Shown here: one piece after another, positions 21,851-31,480 of the stretch
Layout: each line of letters starts with the position of its first letter
Position numbering within the stretch: the stretch's first letter is position 1
The notes under the pieces: generated by a model
What the model was told of the DNA's origin: nothing
Seen by the model: only the letters and a program-made list of their open reading frames with translations
The model's database searches: none
Assembly (NCBI GenBank): GCA_028671895.1
Contig: CM053794.1
Span: 17,966,501-18,030,500, forward strand
Source: Oenanthe sinensis
Taxonomy: Eukaryota > Streptophyta > Magnoliopsida > Apiales > Apiaceae
Reading direction: 5' to 3'
Length of the DNA: 64,000 nt
Program-made: the position numbers and the translations under genes

Positions 21851-21884
21851 TGAGGCCGCCGCGGAGCGTGGTTTTTTTCACTAA
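21851..21884 (+). mobile_element. Helitron-like 3' terminus (copy 1)
   Basis: A GC-rich hairpin-forming stretch, GGCCGCCGCGGAGCGTGG, followed by a T-rich spacer and CTAA, with a host T next. This is the CTRR|T ending of plant Helitrons. It stands out sharply from the AT-rich surroundings. The 5' terminus was not located. Confidence 0.6.
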
Positions 21885-21888
21885 TATA

Positions 21889-22450
21889 TATATAAAGGAG
21901 AAGACGAAGATGGTTAGGTGGCGCTCCCAAATCGTCTCAATGTATTTTCTTAATTTTATCGATTTTTTGAATTAGTTAATATTAAAAATTATAAAAAAAA
22001 TCTAAATTACTTTATATTCTCCAAAACTTTCTCCAAATTATAAAAAATCTAAATTACTTTATATTCTCCTAAACTTTCTCGAAATTATAAATAAAAAAAC
22101 CTATGTGTAATTTGTTTGATAGATTCATTCTAAAAAAATGTATTGGTTGTAAATTTTGAGAAAGAGAGATGGTTCACAATCATCAATCATAAATATCAAT
22201 ATATCATTATATTATATCATACATATATATAAAGGAGAAGACGGAAACGGTTAGGTGACGTTCCCAAATCATCTTAATGTATTTTACTAATTTTCTCGAA
22301 TTTTTGAATTAGTAAATATTAAATATTATAAAAAAATCTAAGTTATTTTATATTCTCATAAACTTTCTCCTTAAGTCAAGTTACCACCATAATATTTTCT
22401 TAAAGTTTCCCTTCAAACTAAATTACTATCTTAATATTCTCCTAAACTTT
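21889..22450. repeat. Pair of direct repeats starting ATAAAGGAGAAGACG
   Basis: The sequence beginning at about 21,891 recurs at about 22,232 (both continue with GGTTAGGTG and CTCCC/TTCCC blocks and the 'tctaarttactttatattctc' phrase). The unit is about 340 bp. Between them lies one copy of the ~122-bp unit (about 22,100-22,180). Likely a non-autonomous Helitron-type family. Confidence 0.6.
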
Positions 22451-22664
22451 TTTTGAAATCAAAATTAACATTTTAATATATTCCTACAGTTTCTATTTTA
22501 AGATTCTCTTAAAATTCTCATCAATTTAAATTATCGTATATTTTTTAAATCAAATTGTCATACTATTATTCTCATAAAACATAAGTTTTAAATTAAAAAT
22601 ACTAACAAGATGGTATGAATTAAATTAATTTTTAAAAAATTTAATTTTAAATTTTATAGATAAT

Positions 22665-23335
22665 GTAATTTGTATATGTTTAGTAGATTCATTCCGAGAA
22701 GCCTGTTTGTAAAATTCGAGAATAACGAGAGACAACTTAATGGAAAGAAATAAGTTCAACGAGAACCGTCTCAATGAACCTTCGCGAAGCGTGTGTAATT
22801 TGTTTAGTAGATTCATTCTGAGAAGTGTGTTGTTTTTGAAATTTGAGAATGAGAGATAGTTCAATCGAGACAAACAAGTTCAACGAGAGACGGCTCAATG
22901 CCCGCCACGAAGAATGTGTAATTTATTTAGTGGATTAGTTGTGAGAAGTGTGTTATTTATAAAACATATTTAGTAGATTTATTCTGAAAAGCGTGTTATT
23001 TGTAAAATTTGAGAACAACAAGAAACAGTTCAATGGAAAGAAACAAGTTCAACGAGATACGACTCAATGGTCTCCACGAAACGCGTGTAATTTGTTTAGT
23101 GCAATAGTTGTGAGAAGCATGTTATTTGTAAAATTTGAGAATAATGAGAGACGACTCAATAAGAGAAATAAGTTCAATGAGAGACGTCTCAATGATTACC
23201 GTAAAACATGTATTATTTGTTTAGTGAATTCATTTTAATAAATGTCTTATTTGTTAAATTTGAGAATCACAAGAAACCGCTTAATAGAGAAAAAGAGATT
23301 TTACGATAGACGACTCAATAACCGCGGCGAGGCTT
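22665..23335. repeat. Degenerate ~122-bp tandem array (five to six units)
   Basis: Units start near 22,671, 22,793, 22,915, 23,085 and 23,209. Each has the phrases GTAATTTGTTTAGTRGATT, AATTTGAGAAT and GAGACGRCTCAATG. Each ends with a short GC-rich stretch containing CGAAG-like or CCGCGG-like bases. The third unit carries an internal ~50-bp partial duplication. No convincing coding sequence. Confidence 0.75.
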
Positions 23336-23939
23336 AGTAAACTAATTTCTGGATAACACAGCATCACAATGATCTCACTGATATTTTTGACCAAGTAAGA
23401 GTTCGATTGGCTAAATTAAAAAATAATTTATACCAAGCAAGAGACAGTTTAATTAAATTAGAAAAATAATTCTACATCAGGATGGCCTCAGTAACAGTTT
23501 GATCAGAGAAGAATTAGTTTTGTTAAACTTTTTAAAAAAATACTTATGACTTAAAAGTTACTTAGATTAAAAAATGAATTTTTTAAATTTGAGTTAATAT
23601 TTGTTTAAAATTTTATTATCATTTATCATTTATGAGTTATTAAAAAATTTAAAAGCTTTACATGTAAATAAGATATTAATGTTTCTGAGATTACCTCACA
23701 TAAGTTTCCTAAGATTAAAAAAATTCACATATAAATACACGAGTGTGTTACTGTAATTACAAAAAATCATATACAATTACAAAAATATCCACACTAAAAA
23801 CCATTAATAACTTAAGTAATTTTCCTGAGATTATCTCATGTACTTTATTCTCTGTAAATAATTATATTATTTTTTATAAAATAAAATGAACTGTTTAAGG
23901 AACTATCTTCTGTCAACTTTTGACTTGGCTACTTTTTTA
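23336..23939. other. AT-rich intergenic DNA, no gene seen
   Basis: No readable protein or RNA gene. Short phrases such as 'gaccaagtaag' recur near 24,630, suggesting old duplication. Confidence 0.5.
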
Positions 23940-24330
23940 AATTTCTCGCTTAAAGTCTAGCCATACACCTTCTGATTCATGTTATTTCATGCCCCTTTTC
24001 TTAATTTTCCAACCCATGATAATGATACTGACATTATCAATGTCACTACTTTATTAATCACCCAAGAAATAACTGAAACCATTATCGTTTCAAATTTAAA
24101 ACTGTATCACAATCTGAACTCTGAGACTAAAAGGGTTATGCTATTAAATGAGAGTATCGTAAAAAATAAATTTCCAGAAATACCGTAATTTTATATTATT
24201 ATCAGGCATAAAAGTTTAATTCGCTTAGCAATTCAAAATTTTCAGGACAGATCTGATCAGAACCATGAAGATTAAATCTTGCGCGTAACATCAATGCATC
24301 ATTATAAAAACTAAAATCATACTCCTTTAA
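23940..24330. repeat. Segmental duplication, copy 1
   Basis: Matches 27,030-27,670 imperfectly (shared blocks: AAGTCTAGCCA, CTTAATTTTCCAACCCA/CCTAATTTTCCAACCCA, ATTACCCAAGAAATA variants, CATCAATGCATCATTATAAA). This copy lacks the hAT insertion at 27,098-27,503 and so preserves an empty site near 23,977-23,990. Confidence 0.75.
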
Positions 24331-24726
24331 TTTATTTTAAAAATTAAAAATATATCAAATTTAATCTTGATCGGGAACAAAAAGAGCATTAATCTATTAG
24401 ATTGTTTAATTGATCAGAATTTTACTGTATATAAATGTTCGATAAAATATAAATTAACTTGACTGATTAAATCTGAAGAATTTGTGACTGATTTGTAAAA
24501 TTTATACTCCTGCATAAGTTCAAGCAATTCATAGTGTAACATGGCAAAAACATTATAACTTGAGTTCAGCCCCTAGCAAGTTCAGCATAACGCATATCTC
24601 AATTCACAAGGGCTCGCTAATATTTTGACCAAGTAAGATTGCGTTCGCTTAAGTTGGAAAAACTAATTCTTCGTGTGCCCAAATTTCAACATAGCTTATT
24701 TTTGATAGGTTAGTATCTATTGCCCT

Positions 24727-25570
24727 CAGGGGCGTAATCAGAATTCTTAATTAGTGGGGCCGAAAAATAAAATCATAAAAAATATAATATTATAGATAAG
24801 AAAAAATTATCATTCTAGAATTACATTTACAATTTATAACTGAGTTAGACGATTTTTCATAGTTTGAAAATGTTGAATGATTACTTCATTGACAATACCA
24901 TCGAATACCCTTTTTTTCAATATATGTAATAAGACTATCATTCAAAAGTTGATCTTCCGTCTGATTTCTCAGTCGATTTTGCACGATTTTCATTGCAAAA
25001 AATCCTCTTTGCAGTGGATACTGGTAATATCAGCGCTAATTTAATTTGATTAGTAAATAGATCAAGGATAAATAACACTATTTCTTGTTAGAACTAACTT
25101 TTTAGAAAGTGCACTTGTTTCATTAAGTATTGAAATTTATCCACAGATATACTTGTAAGTTGTAACTTCTTGATATAAGTACCATTATTGATTTGATTTT
25201 GAGTAGCAGAAAAGACATACAAAAAAAACCCTTCCTTTTAAGAGTTTGTTTTGAAGAGGAAGGTATAATATGTTTATTTTTGTTTCAAATCTATATTACC
25301 TATGGTTTCTATTTTACTTTATTTATTATACTTAATTTTTAATTAATTAATTTTATTTAAGACTCCAATCAATTTTTTTTTTTAAATTCATGTCTTCTTT
25401 TTGTCAAATAAATTAAATGGGTTCAAAATTTTATTTTAGTGGGTCCAATTTTTTATTTTTGTGTGTTCAAAAATGAAAAAAATAAAAATTTATATAACAT
25501 ATATATACATATATTTAGGAGTTGAGTGGGGGCAAGTGGCCCCCCTATATATAATGTAGTTACGCCCCTG
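24727..25570 (-). mobile_element. hAT transposon derivative with transposase 3' end
   Basis: 844 bp with terminal inverted repeats CAGGGGCGTAA at the left and the complement of CAGGGGCGTAA at the right, flanked by ATTGCCCT (24,719-24,726) and ATTGGTCT (25,571-25,578), a 6-of-8 target duplication. The minus strand carries the end of a decayed hAT transposase gene. It is an internally deleted copy and cannot encode transposase. Confidence 0.8.
24838..25010 (-). pseudogene. hAT transposase C-terminus (TTF-type family)
   Basis: The minus strand reads SLITYIEKK, then, after a frameshift, VFDGIVNEVIIQHFQTMKNR and LTQL before a stop. Just upstream is a decayed HAT-dimerisation stretch (KDR-like, then LNDSL). 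This is the usual end of plant TTF-type zinc-finger hAT transposases (TYIE...NDxVIQxFQxMKxRRxQL). Frameshifts and loss of the catalytic part make it a pseudogene. Confidence 0.7.
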
Positions 25571-25578
25571 ATTGGTCT

Positions 25579-26250
25579 GAATTTATAGTTGTTCGGGTGG
25601 ATTATTGTTCTTGTCATTGAATGCGCTCTCCGCCTCCGGGGTTAATCATTAATGAAGACCCTTCGCCTCCGGAGTTAATTATTGAAAAAGACCATCTGCA
25701 TCCGTCGTTAATCATTAATGAAGGCCCTCCACTTTCGGAGTTATTTGTTGAAGACCCTTGCTCTGTACTCCACGAGTTATCCTCGACGGGGAGCTATGGG
25801 ATACTACTTGCCTCAACTTGGAATATCTTTTCTTTGTATCTAGGCGGATTGTCATCGTCTAAGAGCTTATGATATGTCCTACATTTGAAGTGGGTATAGT
25901 GACAGTCTCCGGTCAAGGTATCCAGTAGATAGCTGTAGTGGACTTACTAAAACCCATATTTTCCAAGTCAATGTCCGATTCATGAAGTACTTGGACCTTA
26001 TACTAGGATTTGAACCACCCAAACAAGCTTCAATGTAGAGACATATTTCAAGTAGGTCTCTATTACCTATTTTGATTCAAAGAAGGAAACATTTTCCTAT
26101 CGGGACTCTACTTTAGCAAGAACTACCAGGGCCGTTCCTGACTTGGGTTTGATCCCCTATAAATAGGGATACGTAGACACATTGTTAAGAGTTGTAAGTT
26201 GAGAGCCCCATCAACTAAATAATCCTAACAATTTCAGCCTCCAATATTAC
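25579..26250. other. Unclassified repeat fragment with minisatellite and TATA-like box
   Basis: Higher GC than its surroundings. It contains a 33-34-bp tandem repeat (25,628-25,765) and a CCCTATAAATAGGG stretch (about 26,155-26,168) that resembles an LTR core promoter. Possibly an LTR fragment of an unidentified element. An 83-codon open frame (25,621-25,872) is mainly the translated minisatellite. Confidence 0.4.
25628..25765. repeat. 33-34-bp minisatellite, four units
   Basis: Units share CGCCTCCGGRGTTAATYATT and GAAGACC blocks with growing divergence toward the right. In the plus frame each encodes a P-x-LII-x-E/N-x-D/G-P type peptide. Confidence 0.7.
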
Positions 26251-26329
26251 CACCACACTCCGTCGACTTTTTAAATAAAAAAACACATTCAATTATTTCA
26301 TGCTATTTAAAATTCATTGTTCGTATAGT

Positions 26330-26690
26330 TCATTTAAGCCGAGCTCGAGCTCGAGCTCGTAAAACTCGTGGGTCTGATCAATCAATCTTGTAATTATTTT
26401 ATTTTTTATATATATTATTTACACATTTATTTATATATTATTATATAAATTTCATTATTTATATATTTTTTACATATTAAATTTAGTCGAACTCGAAGCA
26501 AGCTTAAAAATTTAAATTTAATTTAAATTTAATAAAACTGATTCGAACTCGAACATATCAAACTTTTGTCAAGTCAAATTTTGAGCTTGAAACTTTCGGT
26601 CAAGCTGGAACTCGAATTCGAGGCCCAATTATTTTCTCGAACTCGAACCTATACCGTTCGGCTCAGCTCGACTCTATCACATCTCTCATA
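26330..26690. mobile_element. hAT-like non-autonomous element with GAGCTCGAGCTCG-type ends
   Basis: The left part has repeated GAGCTC (26,341-26,360). The right part has repeated CTCGAACTCGAA and GGCTCAGCTCGACTC, ending in a TATCACATCTCTCATA stretch that, read in reverse, resembles a hAT terminus (AGAGATGTGATA). The centre is AT-rich. The left terminus is not defined. Confidence 0.45.
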
Positions 26691-27097
26691 GCAATCCACT
26701 TACTAATAGTTTGATCAAAGTATTATTTAGAATAAATACTCATTTGTTATAAGGCTATAAGCCTACTTTATTCAAAAAAATTATTTAAATTAGAAAAGTA
26801 AAAATGATTTTTTTATTTAATATCTCTATTTAGATAATTTTATTTTTATTTTTTAGACACTTCTATAAGTGAATGATGATTTTAATTTTATAAAATAGAA
26901 TAAGTTGTTTCAAAAGAATATCTCCCATCAAATTTTGATTTAATTATTTTTAAATTTAGTTACTTAAATCACTTTTTAACTTATTAAACACACACAATCT
27001 AAAATTAAACATTACATTAATTAAATCACAAGTTTAAAGTCTAGCTTAAAAAGTCTAGCCAAGCAGGCATGCACCTCCTAAATCATGTTATTGCATG

Positions 27098-27236
27098 CAC
27101 TCGCGGACCTAGATTAAAATTTTAGTGGGGGCACTGTCACACCGTGATTTAAAGAGAAATGACGGGTTTTAATTTTTAATATTTTTATAACTTATAAAAT
27201 TGATTTTTAATTATAAATATTATATTTAAATATTTA

Positions 27237-27287
<51 letters not shown>

Positions 27288-27503
27288 ATAGAACTCCCTA
27301 CATTTAAAAAATATGATTATATTTTATTTAAATTTTAAATTTAAGATATTTTACTAAATAAATTTTTGTTTAAATTAAATTTCAGTAGGGACATTATACT
27401 ATTTATAGTGGGGACATCAATATAATAATATAAACTAGATTTAATAATCTCAAATTTTCAATGTAGCCTTTCCCCAACTACTAATACACTCGGTCCACGC
27501 CTG
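27098..27503. mobile_element. 406-bp non-autonomous hAT element (MITE-like)
   Basis: Imperfect terminal inverted repeats, CACTCGCGGACCTAG at the left and the complement of CAGGCGTGGACCGAG at the right (11 of 15). It is flanked by ATTGCATG and ATTGTAGG (6 of 8, hAT-size target duplication). The paralogous segment at 23,940-24,330 lacks it. It contains an (AT)n microsatellite and no coding capacity. Confidence 0.8.
27236..27284. repeat. (AT)n microsatellite
   Basis: About 24 consecutive AT dinucleotides inside the 406-bp hAT element. Confidence 0.95.
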
Positions 27504-27670
27504 ATTGTAGGCTCTCTTTCCTAATTTTCCAACCCAAGATAATGACACTACTTCATAATTACCCAAGAAATATCTGAAACCAATACCATTCCTAATTTAA
27601 AATTGTATGAGACCCATCAGATTAATTCTTGTACGCAACATCAATGCATCATTATAAAAACTACTAAAAT

Positions 27671-28803
27671 CGTACTTACTGTTGACATTTTGTACCACAC
27701 ACAATGTACTCAATGTCTACGGCATAATAGAATAGACTTGTGTTTCTTGAGAGAAAGTTAAACTGCCTAATTTGGCAGCAAGTAAAATTTAATTAAAAGT
27801 AATGAGTAAGTTAAAGTGTCCTTGACATTCGAACGATTTGAGTAATTAATTTTGGACGTAACTGTATGGATTTTATGCAGGCGCTTTCGATTCTTTAGTG
27901 TATTGCAAGTTGTGACGACCATTGTTTGATTTTTTTTCTAGAATGGGCTTTCTTTGAAATTTCAGAGTTTAGACTTTAAATTAATTTTGTGAACGATTGT
28001 GTGTATTCTTTTTTCTTTTAATAATTTGATTTATAATCTTATAGATAAATATATGTTCTAAGAAATTTTCGATGACGATCATGTTTTTTTTTTAAAGTCT
28101 AAACTCTGTAATTTCAATGGTGTTCAGCCATTTGTGTGTCTAATTGTCTATGCCGGGCTAATAATTTAAGTTCACAAGTTAAACTAAAACAACGATTGTG
28201 TACATTTGTCTCTTAACTATATATACGATTGATATTTGATAAATGGTGACAACTCATAATGAGTTGACGATCATGTTTTTTTTTAAACTGGGAATTTTGC
28301 AGAAAAAGATATGTTGAATCTATCTATTGTATAATATTTATTTATTATAACTCGTGTAATGCACAAATACATAGATTTTATTAATATTTTATTTATATTA
28401 AAATAATTTTTTATATATTTTTATTCCTCTAATAATTAAGAAAACGAACACATAATCCGAATTACTAATATATTAAAAAGAACATGTGAGAGTAATTATA
28501 ATAATATCTGCATAAAAAATACTTAATAAAAAATGTTATTATAAATTATAATGAAAATATTAGTTCTATTTAATTAGAAAATATGAGAAATTTATATAAG
28601 TTTAGAAATAAAATATTTTTTGAATTTGTTCTTAAATTGGTTTTAATTTTAAATATTATTTCATTTATTATGTTAATATTATATTATTTGTATTTTAATA
28701 ATATTTTATTAGTTTATATTATGAAATTGACTTAAATATTTTACATCTATTATAACTACACATTTATAATATTAGTAATATATTATAATTTTAATAGAGT
28801 TTA
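27671..28803. other. AT-rich intergenic DNA, no gene seen
   Basis: No readable protein. A phrase 'ataactcgtgtaatgcac' at about 28,348 resembles a sequence common in plant dispersed repeats, but no element boundary can be fixed. A stretch of about 20 bases (AGAGTTTAGACTTTAAA region, about 27,965) recurs inverted near 28,095. Confidence 0.4.
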
Positions 28804-29846
28804 TGTTGGAAATCACAATTCGCTAACAACAATTATATCCAAATATATATGATCACAATTTCAAGAACAATGGTAATCGAAACCAAAAAATGAAACAAAC
28901 ACGAAGGTCGAAACTATTAAACAATCAGTAACAATTAATTTAGTGAGAAAGAGTTAGAAAACTTAGCTATCACTGTAGTTTTCAACAAAATAATACAATT
29001 AGATGAGTCGCCGAGCCTTCGAGAAGATTAGACTGTTCTTGAAGAGAATTTTGTCCCACCTAGCTGTGTTGGGATGTCGCGAATTCATCTACAGGATAAA
29101 ACAACACAACACAATTGCGGCACAGACCAGTAGAGTGTAACGGCGACCACACCTCAGTTCGCCCAAAACCTATGTATCTCTTGTATGCATATGTAGAAAA
29201 GGAGATAGAGAGAAAAAGAGAGTATTGCTTCCAACTCAATGGCAACTAGGATTTTGATATGTCAATATATTTCCCTAATTTGTAACGTATGTTACAAATC
29301 TCTAAAAAATATATCATATCCATATCCATATATCTATATTTATATATATTTTTTAGCCTTAATAATACTTACTCATAGATATATAGATACACATAAAAAA
29401 TATTATTTTAATGTTTAAAGCCAAAGAAAATATTTCTTTCCCGTTCAAGGCCCTGAAGCGAAAACTCAAGCCCTTGAGAATTGTTCATGCCTAGTTCAAG
29501 GCCCTGAACATGCCCATCAAGGCCTTGAACATGCTCATCAAGGCCCTGAAACAATCTACTCTATGTTAAAGGTCTGAACCTACTTTTCAAGGCCCCTGAA
29601 AAAACCATTCAAGGCCCTGAAAAAGTCTGCTAAAAATATTTAAGATTTCAAGTGGGACAACCAACATCACCCATTCAGGTATGCCACTTGGTTCCCATTT
29701 CTCTATGGATTACACTATGAAAATGACTTAGATCCATAATTGATAATTCAAGTCCTTATAGAAAGGATGGATTACCAAACGTTAGTTTCTAAAAATTTAA
29801 TCAAGAGCCTACAAAAACCAGGTCTCAAACTTTCCATTTTCTAACA
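28804..29846 (-). repeat. Copia-type LTR with TTCAAGGCCCTGAA cluster
   Basis: 1,043 bp with TGTTAGAAAATGG...CA ends on the minus strand. To its right the minus strand reads GGACTTGTGGGGGAT, a polypurine tract, so it is a 3' LTR or the remnant of one. It contains eight copies of a near-palindrome around TTCAAGGCCCTGAA between 29,444 and 29,621, for example at 29,444-29,457, 29,495-29,508, 29,516-29,529, 29,537-29,550 and 29,608-29,621. Family unrelated to A/B/D/F. No second LTR found in the window. Confidence 0.7.
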
Positions 29847-30245
29847 ATCCCCCACAAGTCCATAGCAGAAATGCATATCGGATTTTATCATGACATGTTT
29901 TTCAGAGTCGGTACCCTTCCGAGTTTGAACCCTCTTAAGTCCTCTACTTCGATGGTCACCAGATCTAGATGGAATATTTCACCTTGAATCTCTATTCGTT
30001 TGGTGTAACCACACTCCATAGACGATGACATGTCAAAGGCTGTGTCTCTTTGTCTTTGCGTTATATTTTCTATTGCTGATCTTGTCGATAGTTGTACGAC
30101 TATCACAATGAACATGAATAAGAGGAAGCACATCCAAGTCAATTCTGGATTGATAGAAGATTCAATTCTGGATCATGCATCAAGCCTAAGAAGACTTCAC
30201 CAAAATAAGAATTGTTGTATGAAAAATTTTCGAAGTCAAGTGATC
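29847..30245 (-). other. Internal remnant next to the 28.8-29.8-kb LTR
   Basis: Begins with the polypurine tract. An 84-codon minus frame (30,142-29,888) has a hydrophobic N-terminus but no match I recognise, and I would not call it a gene. The remaining element body appears lost. Confidence 0.4.
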
Positions 30246-30440
30246 GATCGATAAGTCACCCTGGTAGAGAAGTCACATGTGTAACTGGTCGAGAAGTCTC
30301 AAAGCACTCATTGGCTCAGTACTAGATCGAGAAGTGTCCATTCAAAAAGTCAAGGAATTGAAGCCAATCAAGTAGTATGAAAAAGATATACATTCAAGAA
30401 TTCTAGTGAAGAAAATCGAGAAGTAAGTTATTGAAGCAAT
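30246..30440. repeat. Cluster of TCGAGAAGT motifs
   Basis: Variants of TCGAGAAGT(C) occur about five times: near 30,250 (TCGATAAGTC), 30,266 (TAGAGAAGTC), 30,287 (TCGAGAAGTC), 30,330 (TCGAGAAGTG) and 30,418 (TCGAGAAGTA). Probably an LTR fragment of another copia family carrying its own short-motif cluster. Confidence 0.5.
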
Positions 30441-30454
30441 CGCTCCTGTTGTTT

Positions 30455-31130
30455 CGTGTACTTTCGTTTCGTGTATTTTCGTGTACTCGTACCTAAAACC
30501 AAAACCAACCCGAAACTATTTCGTCTACTCATAGCTAAAACCAAAACCAACCCGAAACCATTTCGTGTACTTTCCATTTATCCGAAATAATACGAAATAA
30601 TTGTACCCGAATACACAAAATATACACAAAATATAAATGAATACATAAAATGAGTGAATTAAACAAGTTTAAAAATAAAACTTCAAAATAAAAGGAGGTC
30701 ATAACTCTTAAGTTTTAACAAACAAATAATTTAAAGTTCTCATGCAGCTTAAAGAAAGATTAAGACAAAGTTCAAGCTCTTAACCAGATTACGTGACTTT
30801 ATATTGACTATTGACTTCCTACTTGCTCAATTACCCATTCTTTAAAATTGTTATAATATAAGTTTTTAAAAATATATATTATGTATATAATATATATTAT
30901 ATATTATGATATAATATATATTATGATATAAAAATAAAAATTATATATAAAATATTTCATGTATTTTCGTATACTTTCATGTACCCAAAATGAAAACCCA
31001 TATCTGATACTAAATTTCTCGTGTAATTTCGTGTTCGTGTAAAGTGTTTCATGCATCAAAAATCAAAATTCATATCCATTTTTTTCGTGTCGTGTTCGCG
31101 TGTCACGTGTCAAATTGACAGGCTTAGTGT
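30455..31130. mobile_element. hAT-like non-autonomous element with TTTCGTGTACTTTCG repeats
   Basis: The left part has repeated TTTCGTGTACTTTCG and AAAACCAAAACCAACCCGAAAC phrases. The right end reads GTGTCACGTGTCAAATTGACA, then GGCTTAG. This subterminal style and end resemble hAT-type MITEs. The left boundary is not defined. Confidence 0.5.
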
Positions 31131-31283
31131 GAGGGTGTAGGTTATTAGTGTGGGTGTCCTTGCCTGGGCCATTAGATTAGATTAATTTTTTTATAAAATA
31201 AAGAGTTATGATTAAATCTCATACCACTAATGTGAATTTGCATCCGAGAAAAAGCCAAATTATATATATATATATAAGAGAAA

Positions 31284-31480
31284 AATATGTACAATACATG
31301 AGCCTCTTCTTTAACACTATGTTCCTCGGTTAAGAAAAGAAAATTGAGGAAAGAATAGAAAATACGAGAAAATGGGTTGTTTGTTTCTCTCCAAATTTTT
31401 ATAAAAATGGGTAGAAAATGTTTGAGTAAAATTATATAAGGAATAGTTTTTCAAAACATAAATATGTAATGCTAGGAAAA
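31284..31480. repeat. ~190-bp direct repeat, left copy
   Basis: Matches 56,619-56,810 with few differences (starts GAGAAAAATATGTACAATAC). The two copies bracket the RPA1-like pseudogene and its retrotransposons in direct orientation. Confidence 0.85.

Larger units (their letters stand above)
27030..27670. repeat. Segmental duplication, copy 2 (with hAT insertion)
   Basis: Counterpart of 23,940-24,330, interrupted by the 406-bp element at 27,098-27,503. The homology resumes directly after the insertion (CCTAATTTTCCAACCCA), which confirms the element boundaries. Confidence 0.75.

Noticed and set aside
28340..28375. Helitron 5' end or MITE at the 'cgtgtaatgcac' phrase
   Set aside because: The phrase is common in plant repeats, but no boundary, hairpin or partner end could be fixed.
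29888..30142. 84-codon minus-strand frame with hydrophobic N-terminus as a membrane protein
   Set aside because: No homology that I recognise, and its position is between an LTR polypurine tract and repeat debris.
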